From NCBI RefSeq assembly GCF_036417845.1, contig NC_089979.1, positions 27,655,958 through 27,719,957 of the forward strand: a stretch of 64,000 nt of DNA. Reading direction: 5' to 3'. This document shows, piece by piece, positions 22,908-36,119 of this stretch. Numbering within the stretch: position 1 is the first letter of the stretch; each line of letters opens with the position of its first letter. Source of the DNA: Apteryx mantelli (taxonomy: Eukaryota > Chordata > Aves > Apterygiformes > Apterygidae). The notes beneath the pieces were generated by a model. That model was not told where the DNA came from, made no database searches, and saw only the letters and a program-made list of their open reading frames with translations. A program made the position numbers and the translations under genes.

Positions 22908-24815
22908 GAGATGGAAATTTTCATATGAACTTTTTCAGTTTATAAAACTGATAAGGTTTCTGTGTTACACTGGAAGTAATTGATATTCTGTGCCTTATTT
23001 AAAAAACAAAAAACAAAAAACCAGACACATACCTTGTTTTGCACTTATAGAAATGTAAGTTCTGTAGTGGGGACAACTAGCAATAATGTACTTTATTTAA
23101 TTCCATCCAGGAATAATGGAAACTGAAGTTCTATAGGACACAGCTGGATTGACTGGCAGTAACTTAAAAGAAAGGGATGAGAGAAACAAATATTATTCTC
23201 AATATTAAGAACACTTCATAATAATTTGCATTAAAATAATGCATGGAAGGCAGTGTTACTTTTCAAGGCATAAAAGTCCCATCTGCATCTTTGATATTTT
23301 TCAGATCTTGTTGTTAACAATTCTTTTTCTTTTAACTATATCTTAAAAGGCTGTATTACTTAAATTTGAGATACAAAGGTATAAATAGTTTTTAAAGTAT
23401 GTATCATGAGATATCAATTGTAGCACTGTTTTTATGGTAGTTTCTACACTGAATATGAAAGGGAATCTGGAATTATAGTGATTTATTTTGTACATAGAAA
23501 TGAATTGTGTAAATAACTGACTACATAAGATCGATATTTAGAACTACTGTTTTGTATGTACTGTACAAACTTGGTAAAGGTAATGTGCTTCCAGTAGATA
23601 TTACTAAAGTCAATAGTCTTGTGATGATCCAACAACATAATTTAGTTCAGAGTAAAACAGAAAATACCTTTTTACATAATGTACACCATACACTGCACAT
23701 CAGGGGCAAGACAAGTAAGACACCTGTGCATCCTGTTACAGGGATGGTACAGTAGATGCAGCAGTGCTTCCAAAAAATGCTTCCTCGAGCCCATCCTGGG
23801 GTGGTGTTCCAGGGTATCATGCCAGGCAAGAAAGCACAGCAGATACCTGAAGACATGAGGACAGAATCGGAAGCAGACATTTTTCTACTGAGCTTCAATG
23901 AAAATATATCCGTTTCCCTTTGTTTCTATGCAACTGACTTGATTTTTTTTTTTAATTCTGTGGAAAAATATCTTGCAGAAAATAAATTTTTGAGTTAATA
24001 TGTAGGCTTAATATTTTTACTTAAAACAAGACCTTAATGCTTTTTCTATAAAGTTTAATTTTCTATCTGCTATAGCAATATATTTTCTTTAAACTGAAAA
24101 GTCCTTAATACAAGTAGCCTTTTTATTGAGAGGGTGGTTTTCAAGAGCAAGTACTACTTATCCGACATGGATAAGAGTTTCATGGTTTGGATCTTAAGAA
24201 GTCCTGGCTCCACTGAAGTCTATGTGATTCACTGAGTTAATTTGGAGCCAGGATTTTGCTGTTTGACCAACTTTAAAGGTCAGTGCATTTTGTAAGACTG
24301 TTCAGCATCTTGCATATTTGTTACTGATAATAATATGGCTCTTAAATTGATATATTCATTTTGATATTAGGCAGAGAAATTACTCCATTTCAGTTTGTAT
24401 AGCTTTCATGGTGATGCTTTGAACAGTCAAGCAAAATTGCATAATACAAAGGTCATGTAAATGCTGATTCAATACAATACAATTCAATACAATTCTGATA
24501 AACCAAAGTTTTATCAATCATGTATTAAAGTTTGAATGTATTCACATTATATTGTTTTCTGTATTTTAGCATTTGTAATTTATTTACTTAAATAGGATGT
24601 GCCATTTCTTTTATAGTTTGCCCTTTAAAAAAATATATAGTATTCTTGCTGCTGAAAAGGACAATGAAAAAAATCTGAAATATCTTCTGTGAAAATGCAC
24701 ACTAAATACCCTTCACTCTTGTAGTCATATTTGTAAACGGAAAACTTTATACACACTTTCAATAGTTTTGTTATTATTGTCTTTGTTAGTAATAAAATAT
24801 ACTGTTGTATAGTAA
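22908..24815 (+). other. FZD6: FZD6 3'UTR (inferred)
   Basis: AT-rich sequence with no coding similarity. Candidate poly(A) signals are AATAAA at 23981-23986 and 24791-24796. The distal one is followed about 40 bp later by a GT/T-rich stretch, which favours it as the main end. The end coordinate is an estimate. Confidence 0.6.
24791..24796 (+). promoter_or_regulatory. FZD6: Candidate FZD6 distal poly(A) signal
   Basis: AATAAA hexamer about 1.9 kb after the FZD6 stop, followed by a G/T-rich region. An alternative proximal hexamer lies at 23981. Confidence 0.5.
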
Positions 24816-27399
24816 GAGCTTCTGAGTTGGTATTTCTTAGTAACTAGATTTAGCATGTTTATTGCTCTACTATTATGGTGTTTTTGCACCTAAGACTCTT
24901 TAATGTATTTTTACTTACAGCTGTCTGAGGTAATCAAAATGCTTTTATTCCTCTTGTATAAGCGAGGAAGTGAGACAAATGGTGTGAATTGTCCAAATGC
25001 ACACACAGAGTTTATGAAAGAGCAAGAAACTGAGCTAGTTTTTTCATCCTAACATTTAGAACATTCTTTCTTACATGCCCTCTAGTTAAAGACCTCCTTT
25101 CGTTTATGGAGAATATGTATTTCCACAATATGATCTTGCTAAACTTTCTTAAAATAAATGCTGATATACTTTTAAAATTTACTTATTATTTGCTTTTTTA
25201 GGTGATTCAGAAAAGGTTATGCTTTTTGTAACTGCTGTTAAAAAGATAAGTACAAAGAGAACTTGAAGTTACACAGATGATACTTAAAAATAACTGCATT
25301 TTCAAAGAACTGTAAAATATTAACTGAACAGTTGTCAGAACATTCTTTTAAAATGGAATATATCAGTGGTAGAATTAGATTGTAGCACTCGTGTTCCAGT
25401 ACTGCTGTACCATAAATAGCTGACAGAATGCGAATTACCAAAGTAAACATTATAGTTAAGAGATTGTCTGTGATCTCTGGATGTTTTAACCTGGAAATAC
25501 CAAGTAGTAGTTAGAAAGTGAAGTAGTTGTTGGAACGTCCACAAAAATGATGATGGGGAAAAAGAATTGGAAAGGTTAAGAAAAGAGGTGTAGGGATGAA
25601 TCAGGGTCTGGAAGATTGCCTTACGGCGATGGACTATAAAGAAGCTTATTAACACTGTTCTTCTAACAAAAGGTGATTAGGGTATTTGCTTTCATCTGTT
25701 ATCTCATACAAGTTACTGCAATCCAGTGGTTAAAACTGAAGATAGACATTCACATTAAATGGGCTTTTTTTAAACTGTAAGCATATTGGAACATCTCCAT
25801 CAACCTACATCATTTAATCAAGACTGGATATCTTTCTAAAAGATGTACTATAATTTCCAACAATTTAAAATGTTGTTACAGCAATCGTTGGTCTAGTTCT
25901 CCACCTTTGCAAGAAGCTAAAATAGAGGATACTAACAGCTTTTTTAAGCCTTAAAATGTATGTGCCAGATGATCTTTTACTTCTCTTCTTTCTCTTAATG
26001 TATCTCTGTTGTAAATCACTTCAAAATACATATTATATTCAGTTTTCAAGTCACATATAAAATGTTTCAGTGGACAAGATATAATATGCTATATTTGATC
26101 TGTGATATAAACAGTGCCAGAAGTTACCAATACAGTAGTTTTATGGGATAGTTTGTGTATACTCTATTCTACTGTTCTATTTTGCTAATCTTTTTAGAGA
26201 AAATTGGGATAAAGTTTACCTAGAGTACAAAATAAAGCTGTGCAAATATTTGGAAAAAAATAGTTCAAGTTTCCAGAAACTAAACAAGGACATTGGAAAA
26301 GGGTTTGTTGTTTTGTCTTTAGTTGTAATATTTGAAAGGCGGTATTAGCAGATTATAAGAAAAATATCTGCAGTATTTAAAATCTCTTTAAATCCTTTTA
26401 CTTTTTCAAGCATCCAAAGAACCAATTCAGATATGGAACACTAAAGAGCTAAAACATTCTTTTTTTTTCTTTTGACAATTGTTCATCTGATTTACAAAGA
26501 ACTGTAGGTCCTTTTTCTTCATTATATATAGAATATGTATTTATATAAAACTTGTTTTAAAGACAGGTTTCTTTTTAGCTGAATTTCAGAAGCTAAATCA
26601 TAAAATTATTTAAATTTAAATATTGAACTTCTTAAAAATAAGTTCTAAATAGCACTGAAAAATGCAATAGCTGAATAGGAGGAGGAATGATGTTTCCCTT
26701 TGAAGTTTGACCACCCATTCTCAATGCACAATTTCAGAAAGCTGCACATCAAAGGAGAACTGCTCCATCCCTCAGTTGATGCTGGCTGCTGTGTTGAATA
26801 GGTCATTGAAGATGTCTGACTGCTTTCTGTTTGGTTGTGTTCACTGGTCAAGATCTTTGCCAATATTAATCATCTCTGGTATTTGCAAAAATTTAGATGG
26901 CTGGCTCCAAAGATATTTTAGAGTCTCACAGGAATAAATGTTATTTCCTGTCTTACCTTTTTTGCACTTATTCTTTCTCTCTTATTTTTGTTCCTTATCC
27001 TACTTAACATCTTAAAAAAAACCCAAACAACTAAAGCATTTAGAAATAATTTTAAAAAATTAAAGAAGTTGGGCTACCTATACCACACCTTCATGAACCG
27101 TCTACTTTTTATCTCTAGAAGTGGAAGCGGGAGTATCTTTCTGATGTACAGCTATCAAATCCGCTTCTGTATATTAACCAGATTTTACTTCCTATTAAAG
27201 AGTGTTTGAGACAAAGTATAATTAAAAGATTAAAAACATGCCATGACATTTATATCTGAGTTCTTCATTAGGCTTACTGCCTGTATTTCAACTGTTCATC
27301 AAAACTAAATCTAAAATAGTTTCATTACTTTAGCTAGTAAGACTTGAAGTAAAGCAAAAACACATATCTTAAAACCTACAACAATCAGCCATCATTAAA
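24816..27399. other. Intergenic DNA between FZD6 and CTHRC1, nothing recognised
   Basis: AT-rich. The open frames are short and resemble no known protein. No RNA gene or repeat family was identified. Confidence 0.5.
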
Positions 27400-28300
27400 T
27401 GGCTCACAGCTGGTTTTTCAGCACAAACAGCAGCTGAAAAGGAACAGGGAGCTGAAGAGAATAATAGTTTCTGCAAGAAGAGCTGTGTTGAAGAAAGCAG
27501 TTTTTGTGGAAATAGTGCTAAATGGGCCCTCAATACCATTTGTTGGGATATTGACCTCCAGTCGAGAGAGTACAGTATATTCTCAAGTAGGGCAATGCAG
27601 CCACAGAAGAACATCAGCTGTTTCCAGTGTTAGGGAGGAACATGCTGATGTGTTAAGACTGTGGACACATGAGTTAAAGAGAAAAGGCAAGATGAAAGTT
27701 CACTTCCATTAGGTAGATTTAATGTTACAGAGATGATTGATAGGAAGGTCATTGGACATGGCCAGCTAAAGGACCTTAATAAGGGAAAAAGTGTGTTCAG
27801 TGTTGGTCATGTATGCAGAATGAGCAAAGTTTCTTTATTCTTATGGAGATAATACGCATCCCAGTTTATCTTCCTGATATCCTGCCTGACCACATAACAC
27901 TGGATCACAAGAACTGAAACAGGGACAGAAGTAAGACACTGCCAGATAAGGTCCTTGAGGAAATGATTAGTAAGTTATTTAACGCGGTGATGGCTTAAAC
28001 TGGCTGGGAAGGTGCACTCTTCCCAAACCTGACTCTGGTATCAAAGAAGCCTATTATCAGAGAGTACATGCAAATCTTGAGGACTCAGCCTATGATGGAG
28101 GTTTTGAGGAGGCTGAAGCAGCTGCAAATGTTTCTTCACACTGGGTCTGAGTCACTGACCTTGGCCGCTGGACATAGTCCTCTCTTGGACTCGCTCTCTT
28201 TCCAAACTGGTGCAGGCAGGGGTGCCATCCAGACGTCCAACTAAAGAACAAGTGGATGCATTAGAGGGATTAGCAAAATCCAAAAGTGTATTTTATTCTG
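27400..28300 (+). other. Unidentified quasi-coding stretch (possible old pseudogene)
   Basis: Several plus-strand frames are open for longer than the AT-rich surroundings suggest. One is stop-free from about 27403 to the stop at 27710-27712 (contains LNGPSIPFVGILTSSREST). One from 27783 to 28243 has only two internal stops (after HITLDHKN and at NAVMA). A third passes through VTEMIDRKVIGHGQLKDL near 27722-27775. The pieces shift frame, as in a decayed retrocopy, but I do not recognise the protein and see no poly(A) tail or target-site duplication. It could be chance in a GC-richer patch. Confidence 0.3.
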
Positions 28301-29706
28301 TAAAATGTAAAGGGATGTCATGGAGAAACTTGTGAGATAGCAATGAGCAGATGAGGTGTAAATGTATTGGACTGGTGCAAGTCAGGACTCAAAATGGAAA
28401 TTATCGCAAGCTGGTTTTCCTAAAATGTGATTGTAATAGACAAAATCATCCAGAGAATGGATACTGTGAGAGAAGCTAAAAATCAGGATGAAGTTCCCTT
28501 GGAGGAGAAAAGGAAAGTCACCAAGACAGTAGGAGGAGAAGAAGAAGAAAGGACAGACAATAAAAATAAAGGGAGAACTTTGACTTTTAAATTAATATAA
28601 CCTCAACAGCAGTAGATATATTTATGGCACACATACAGAAAGTTTCTCTACCTGCCAGTGGAAAATTAACTTCATTTATACAATGAAACTTTTTAATCAA
28701 TCAAGATGTGCTGTAATTACAGCAAAGTTGTAAGGATAGAAGTAAGGAAGTTATACTAGAAATAAAATTGTGCCTCACAAATGCATAGTTAGATGAGCAT
28801 CTATAGTAAAAAATATAAATCAAAGCAGTACTGTACTTCAAAAGGTGCTTTTGTTCACAATAGTCTGGTATGTCTTTCACTGTTCTGGCCAGGACACAAT
28901 TTCATCTCCATGTGAGACAGTGATTCAGTGTTCAGTGATTTCCAGCTACATTACACTAGTCAGATTAAGAGGCAAGTCAAATAAAATCTGTATTTTAACA
29001 CATATAATAATATCAATGCAAGAGTTTATCTGTTGAAGTATCCTTAGGGCTAACTATGGGATGCCCCAAGTGATATGCACAGGGTGAAAAAATCTGTCAC
29101 TGTGCCTAACTCAGCAGCCTCTGTAAATCTATTGCCCTTTTGGTGACAGTGTGTGTCCATCACTGAACAGACTAGGCAGGGCCTGCCCAGGAGGTCCACA
29201 GCATTGCTTGCAGTCAGGGCATTTTGACACAGAGGTCAGGCTGCCTGCAGGGACAGTGTGGCTGTGAGATGTCCGGTCCCACCATGGAGCTGTGTGCTCC
29301 AGGCAGACCACTGACCTCCCCAATAGGCCAAGGCCTGGTGACCGTCCATGAGCTCTGGTATGGCCAGGAACCCCCTCTCTCTTGTGAGACAGAAAGTTTT
29401 ATGCACCTTTGTTGTGTGTCCGGGACCAATTAATTTGTATCTGTGACCTAGTTCTTTTGCATCCACAGTCTTCTGTGTGTCAGCTATGGCTACTATGAAA
29501 GCCTGAAAATTTCTTTAAGACGTCCAGAAGAGGTATGCAGGCCTTTCTCAGCTTACCACGTACTGTTGCATTGACTCTCTTTGGAAACTCCTTTTCAAAG
29601 AGCATGCCATATACAAATAAAAATAAACACTTAACAAGTCCATTCCTTTAATTTCAGCATTTTCACTAACTCAAGGTACCATTTTCCTAAATTTGAAGGA
29701 CAGATT
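28301..29706. other. Intergenic DNA with a GC-rich patch (29.1-29.5 kb)
   Basis: No gene was recognised. Between about 29110 and 29470 the composition is GC-richer and frames are open on both strands (for example 76 codons on the minus strand, 29236-29466), but they resemble no known protein. This may be a diverged repeat. Confidence 0.4.
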
Positions 29707-31080
29707 ACAGAATCACAGAATCGCTGAGGTTGGAAGGGACCTCTGGAGATCATCTAGTCCAACCCCCCTGCTCAAGCAGGGTCACCTAGAGCACATTGCA
29801 CAGGATTGCATCCAGGCGCGTTTTGAATATCTCCAGAGAAGGAGACTCCACCACCTCTCGGGGCAACCTGTTCCAGTGCTCTGTCACCCTCACAGTGAAA
29901 AAGTTTTTCCTCATGTTCAGATGGAAGCGTCTGTGTTTCAGTTTGTGCCCGTTGCCTCGCGTCCTGTCGCTGGGCACCACTGAAAAGAGACTGGTCCCAT
30001 CCTCTCGACACCCTCCCTTCAGATACTTGTACACATTGATAAGATCTCCTCTCAGCCTTCTCTTCTCTAGGCTAAACAGGCCCAGCTCTCTCAGCCTTTC
30101 CTCATAAGAGAGATGCTCCAGTCCCCTAATCATCTTTGTAGCCCTTCGCTGGACTTGCTCCAGTAGTGCCACATCCCTCTTGTACTGGGGAGCCCAGAAC
30201 TGGATGCAGCACTCCAGATGGGGCCTCACCAGGGCTGAGTAGAGGGGGAGGATCACCTCCCTCGACCTGCTGGCACCACTCTTCCTGATGCACCCCAGGA
30301 TACCATTGGCCTTCTTGGCCACAAGGGCACATTGCTGCCTCATGCTTAACTTGGTGTCCACCAGCACTCCCAGGTCCTTCTCGGCAGAGCTGCTTTCCAG
30401 CACGTCAACCCCCAACCTGTACTGGTGCATGGGGTTATTCCTCCCCAGGTGCAGGACCCTGCACTTGCCTTTGTTGAACTTCATGAGGTTCCTCTCCGCC
30501 CAGCTCTCCAGCCTGTCCAGGTCTCTCTGAATGGCAGCACAGCCCTCTGATGCATCCGCCACTCCTCCCAGTTTTGTATCGTCAGCAAACTTGCTGAGGG
30601 TGCACTCTGTCCCTTCATCCAGGTCATTGACGAAGAAGTTGAACAAGACTGGACCCAGTACTGACCCCTGGGGGACACCATTAGCTACAGGCCTCCAACT
30701 AGACTCTGCACCGCTGATCACAACCCTCTGAGCTCTGCCATTCAGCCAGTTCTCAATCCTCCTCACTGTCTGCTCATCCAGCCCACACTTCCTGAGCTTG
30801 TCTATGAGGATGTTATGGAAGACAGTGTCAAAAGCCTTGCTGAAGTCTAGGTAGACAACATCCACTGCTCTCCCCTCATCTACCCAGCCAGTCATTCCAT
30901 CATAGAAGGCTATCAGATTGGTTAGGCATGATTTCCCCTTGGTGAAGCCATGCTGACTCCTCCTGATCACCTTCTTTTCCTCCACATGCTTGGAAATGGC
31001 CTCCAGGATGAGCTGCTCCATCACCTTTCCAGGGATGGAGGTGAGGCTGACTGGCCTGTAGTTCCATCTGTTCGCTGCCT
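29707..31080 (-). mobile_element. CR1 LINE, 5'-truncated, with a long open reverse transcriptase
   Basis: The 3' end is at low coordinates (acagaatcacagaatcgctg and ggttggaagggacctctgga, reverse complement of the avian CR1 tail). The 5' truncation falls near 31080, inside the [18 protein letters not shown] block at the start of the reverse transcriptase. About 1.37 kb of an element whose full length is about 4.5 kb is present; the endonuclease region and ORF1 are missing. Confidence 0.97.
29786..31024 (-). CDS. CR1 reverse transcriptase fragment, uninterrupted
   Basis: A 412-codon open frame encodes most of the CR1-clade reverse transcriptase and the C-terminal region of ORF2. Palm motifs are visible: YLDFSKAFD at residues 58-66 (catalytic Asp 60), [13 protein letters not shown] at 116-128 and FADD at 146-149 (Asp 148 and 149). 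The downstream part runs through [16 protein letters not shown] and LVRPHLE to [19 protein letters not shown]. All three catalytic aspartates are kept, and the frame ends at the normal CR1 ORF2 stop just before the 3' tail. The frame opens further upstream to about 31077, so the annotated Met is internal. It lacks the endonuclease domain, so it cannot be an autonomous element. Lack of stops over 1.2 kb points to a young insertion. Confidence 0.93.
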   Translation of the reverse strand: MMEQLILEAISKHVEEKKVIRRSQHGFTKGKSCLTNLIAFYDGMTGWVDEGRAVDVVYLDFSKAFDTVFHNILIDKLRKCGLDEQTVRRIENWLNGRAQRVVISGAESSWRPVANGVPQGSVLGPVLFNFFVNDLDEGTECTLSKFADDTKLGGVADASEGCAAIQRDLDRLESWAERNLMKFNKGKCRVLHLGRNNPMHQYRLGVDVLESSSAEKDLGVLVDTKLSMRQQCALVAKKANGILGCIRKSGASRSREVILPLYSALVRPHLECCIQFWAPQYKRDVALLEQVQRRATKMIRGLEHLSYEERLRELGLFSLEKRRLRGDLINVYKYLKGGCREDGTSLFSVVPSDRTRGNGHKLKHRRFHLNMRKNFFTVRVTEHWNRLPREVVESPSLEIFKTRLDAILCNVL

Positions 31081-31469
31081 GTCAGATTTATGGCAGATGA
31101 ATGGTGTAGAAGAAACAAGATTGGTCCCTCTGTTGAAGAAGCTACTTTCATCTATGAATAAGAGTATTGAATACCACCTTCTAATTATTTATTGGCACAG
31201 GCTCAACACAAGATAATTTTTCAGTTCAGCAAAAATGGCTGTTCTATTCATTGAGGATTCAGGCAGCCAATTTTTCTACCACTGACTAATTACAACCAGT
31301 CTAATCAAGTAATGTTTCCCTGGAGTCCAAGCTCCCTCCTTACACATTTTAATTCACTGGAGGTGGGCTCTGTACTTTTATTCTGATCCCTATAATCACC
31401 ATCTTCTTCAAGAATCTAAATTGTGACTGGACAGAAACAATTTCACATTCTACTGCAGATATAAGTTCT
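31081..31469. other. Intergenic DNA, nothing recognised
   Basis: Flank of the CR1 element; no exon or repeat identified. Confidence 0.4.
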
Positions 31470-31562
31470 CAAGCAACCTTACCTAACCAGACCTGCTTTG
31501 AGCAGGGGGTTGGACCAGATGAACTCCAGACATCCCTTCTAACCCAAATATTTCTATGCCTG
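31470..31562 (+). mobile_element. Old CR1 3'-end fragment
   Basis: gctttgagcagggggttgga followed by ccagatgaactccagacatc and ccttctaacccaaatatttc is a mutated copy of the CR1 3' tail. The start is approximate. Confidence 0.75.
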
Positions 31563-34500
31563 CAGCTAGGAGTGCAGTGGCTGCTCTTGGAAGACAGTGA
31601 GTTTTGCAGAGATACATATCATGCTAATTTAGAGTCAAATTTTTGATCAAGTAGTAACAGGTCTCAGTATGGACTTTTCATCATAATGTTTACATTATGG
31701 ATATGTCTGATCTTATATCCTGAGTTATCTTTATCAGTGAGGCATTCAGTTCTCCCAAATGGTTCTACAAAAATTCATCTACCTTAGTCTGACAATTTGT
31801 GAGTGGTATTTAGTTTAAGGTATTCAACGCTTCACTTATTATTGTAAAAGTAACAGCTGTAGGGAAATACAACTGTAAATCAACTAAACTACTTACAGAG
31901 AGAAAAAAAAGAAAAAAGATCTGCTTAAAAGTTCCAGCAGTTTATAAAAGCTGTTTCTACCAGATGAGCTCTTTGATATATGTCATACGTCCTGTTCTTG
32001 CCCTCTTGGTAATAATGTTAAAGTTTTACCTTGATAGAAAGCTTAATCAATCCAAGTAGTAGAAAGAGTACTAAAGAGTAGTATAATCCTCTCTCCTGTG
32101 GTTTGTACCATGTGTTTGTACAGTATTTCCTATAGCAACATTAATAACTTCTGTGTGGTTATTTAGAAGAATAACACAACTGAGTACTTAATTTGATGAT
32201 TTTTGTCTGGCACTCAAAGCTGCCATCCTCCTACATACGGACACAGGGTTTTTCTTCCTCAGACAGACTTCTGAAGGGTTATCATGTGCTTTCACGGCAG
32301 TTAAGAGACACTGGTCTTTGACGAACTTCATTATTATGCTCTAACCTCTGCCTTTTCCTTTTGGCTATCATTTAGATGTTCAGCTCTTTTTCAAGGACTT
32401 GTGAACTGTTGGCATGACTTGACTTTCACCTGGAGGTATGGAATATCAAAAAGTAGAATACTGATATGACTTCTTAAACTTCTACAAATTTTTCAAAGGC
32501 AGAAATAATACTGTAGTGAGTCTTAACAGTCTGAGGCAGAAATAATACTTGAGTTTTACAGTCTGAAAAAAAATCTGCCTCACAACTATTTAAGATTCAA
32601 ATGATAATATATGTACCTGCAAAGTAATATTCTGACTATAATGCCATGCTTATCATCATGTTTATTTTATTTAGAAGCTACTGGCAGATTGTTTATATAT
32701 CTGTGCTAGTAAAGCAACAAAATACAAGGAGAGAGGGTTCAGGTTATTTTAAAAAGTTAAACATGCTATTTAAATAAAATACATAAATTAAAAGGTATTA
32801 AAAGGGATCAAGGCCATGATCTCTTTGATTTTTATGATGTTCTAAAGGTTTTTTTTGTGGAAGAAAATTAAATATATTTCTTAAACCTGTAATAAATTTT
32901 CCTGAGCAGTCTTACTTTGGTTTTCTACTGCAGCTTACTTTGGTTTTCCTCTTACTGCTGTACAGACTGTTCTTTGTTTCCTTGATCAGACAGTCAGGCT
33001 GCAAAGAGCCATTTGAGAAATTCAACAGTCTCCTCTGATTTCAGCCTTTTACATCTTTGACACATTTTCCCTTTCTACTTTCTCTAAAAATATAGACCAT
33101 TTTAAAGGAAAACAATATGCCCTCATACTAACTCAGTCACCTCCAACTTACCCCAAAGTATCAGTAATAAAATGAACAAGAGCTAAATTATGAACTCCAT
33201 TATTAAAAGCACATACGACAGGTAGCTCAGCAACTGAGTGTTGCTGTGCTGGGCACTGCAATGCCCACCCTGAGTACTCTGCTGCTCTGCCTCTAAGCGT
33301 GAGTTTCCCAAAGCAATGCATAGGTAGCATTGCCATTCAAAGTCAAAAACCCAGACATCACCTGAACAGGGAAACTTCTAAGGCAGTAAGAGTTAAAAGC
33401 AGAAGAAACGCCCCAGATTTGGCACCTACATCATTGGGCAGGTGCCTCTTTTGGCTCAGGATCCTAAGCAATGATCTTTTTTTAACAGATACCTAAGCTT
33501 GGTTTCTCTGGTTGTGAAAAAACAAAATTAACATACCTCCCATTTGGGAAGAATCCATTTCTGAGTGGTTAAAACCTCTCCTCACTGTGTAAGTATAGGT
33601 TAAAATTTTTGTTCTATATCAGATCTGGAGTATGCCGAAATCTTTCAGTTCCAGGCTCTGCATTTTATTAAGATAAAATGCTCTTAGTTTTTCCTATTGT
33701 AGTCGTGTTTGTGAAGATCCATGAATGAATACCAATTTGTAATAATGAATACCACTTATTTACTGGGCCAAAAAAGGATATGGATTTCAAGGACTAGGCT
33801 ACCCCTCCAAGATGAGGAATATGAGGACTCAAAACCCTGCTCTAAGAAATAGTATTCAGAAAATGGAAGAGCTCCCACAAGAAGGGCTGAAAGACCTGGT
33901 GACCAATGGCAGACACTTGAATTCAAACTTTTTATAGCCCAGGCAAATGTGAGCACTGGCATGTCTGAGCACACCCTCCTCTCCAGACTCATGTGGCTGG
34001 TCTCCAGGGTGCTCCAAGGCGGTGTGAGAAGGAAGAGGAGACTACTGGAGTCGCAGCTGGGAAATTGCGCTCACAGCACTGGCCTGGAGTGAGATCTGCA
34101 ACTTGTGGTGGGGGGGGTCTTGTGTGAGCCTCTCTGAGTTATGCAGCAGCAGAATGGCAGCGTGCAAGATTTCAGTGACATTTAAATGGTAGATATATGA
34201 GCCTCATCATCTTTGCTGATATGGGCGTAAAGCCCCATTTAAAAGAGAAATTCCATATCATATGGCAATATAGGTTTGATAAAGGAATCATTAGTTGACA
34301 TATAAGGGCTCCTGCTATGAAGATGGTCAAGCTAGATAATTGTAACAGCCCTTCTTCTACTCAAATTATTTTAAGGCAAATTAGATTACTAGCTCTGATT
34401 CAATTTGAATATCTCATCCAATATTCAACAATGGTGACTGTCTTCAGAAGTACAAACAGCATTTAAATATGTCAGAAGCACACAAAGCAAAAAGCAGATG

Positions 34501-36119
34501 GCAAGGGCTTGATCAGATTGAACCAGGCTAAGGAGGATGTTTATATTTCTCTTTTCCAGATGGTAATTCACATTGCAAGTCAAATGAGTGCTAGGACGAT
34601 GCAGTACATTACTGGAATTTGAAGCAGACATTCCACCATTATTTGCTAAGACCTTCTTTACAGCTTTCTTCAGTTTGCTTTCTCTGGATGAATCAGTGAT
34701 TTTGGACCTCAAGTGCCTCCTGTGGTCTAGAGGAATTGACATGCAGAATGTGAGGTAGAGAGAAAGGATCCCAAATTCCTTAAAAGCTTCTAACCTAGAC
34801 CTAAAGAATGCTGTAATGGTAAGAGAACTCAAGGAAATGCACACAGATGTATATGTAAATTTTGCTATCTAAAATAAGAGTAATTGTATTAAGAAGGTCT
34901 TCAATGCTGCTGTGCTGTGTACTTCAGCTATCACACATCTGAAGAAATTAATTCAGTAACAGAGAAAATTGGTGATCTGGGCAAGGACATACCTTAGCGA
35001 CAGACACTATCGATGCTGGGGATCCTTAGGCACTTGGATCACGATACCCCACTTGTGCGAACAAGCATATGACAGGGAAGTCAAAGATCACCCTCCTCTT
35101 AATATTACCATGAACCCTGACTAAAGGAAAGGTTTGTTGGCAGTGACATACAATTGTGTAATTAATGTTCTGCATGTACGTGTTCGTGGATATTTATCAA
35201 GGCTGTCACAGAAGCAATTACCATAATTAAGCATTTACATCATTCTGTAACTTTTCCCAACTGGTTCAGGGAATAATTATTAGCCATTTTATGAAACAAG
35301 ATGGGTGTATCATTGCAGTTCCCCACAAACCAAAGGGAGGAGTCCCTGCCTCACAGAAATGTGGCTCACAGCAATTATGATACTCAGGACGCTATGTAAC
35401 GCAGTTCATAAAAGTGTCTTAGGGTCCAAATCTCATTTAGTGCTTTACTGCATTCAGGCAATATGGAAGTGGGAAGGAGAGAAAGAGAAGTGGCTTAAAG
35501 TGCAGAGGTAACTACACAGCGAGAACAACGTAAAGAGCTTTAGCGTGAATAAAAATCTGGTTCTGCATGTTCTAAAGTGAAAGGCTCAATGTCTTGTAAC
35601 CTGCATTCCTACATGAAAAATGTATTAAATACCTCAGGAAAGAAGTGCTGAAGTGTATCTCTCCCTTCTGGAAACTTTATGCTACAAATCCCACTAAGAC
35701 TGCAACATTCCTGAGTTATCTTTCAAGTATCTGTTACTTCTATTTAATACTCAAGGATATACAGCATTCCTCATAGTGCTTTCATTGCTAGTATGATTCA
35801 ACCATAAAATATTATGAGATGGCTTATGCTGGGTTGCAGGGCATTTTCTTATGTTACTAAATCAACAATGTTCAGTGGGGTGAGGTATTTTATAAAAGTT
35901 TAATTTGTTGCTGCTGTTTAGAAGGATTTTGTGTCCTTACATTGTACTCCTGTTAAAATTAAATTGGTCATTTATACCTAGCTATTTTGAAATTGTTCCT
36001 ACTCATGCTACATGAGGCTTCTGCAGTGGCCTTATGCCGCCTTTGATCTGTGGGTTCTTGGCAAAACACCTCTTTAATCAGAAAGGTATTATCCGTAAAG
36101 CAAATTCCTAAAGGCAGGA
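31563..36119. other. Intergenic DNA upstream of CTHRC1
   Basis: No gene was recognised. The longest open frame is 139 codons on the minus strand (34425-34844); it has no similarity I can name. No repeat family was identified. The sequence becomes abruptly CpG-rich at about 36120. Confidence 0.4.
34425..34844 (-). other. Unexplained 139-codon open frame
   Basis: Begins MCISLSSLTITAFFRSRLEA and contains a basic segment (SRESKLKKAVKKVLANN) and a hydrophobic end (ALAICFLLCVLLTYL). It is the longest intergenic frame outside the CR1 copies and the CpG islands. No known family, splice sites or promoter are evident; chance is the default explanation. Confidence 0.15.

Noticed and set aside
29786-31024. 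The 412-codon frame as a host gene
   Set aside because: It is CR1 LINE reverse transcriptase by its motifs and is followed directly by the CR1 3' tail.
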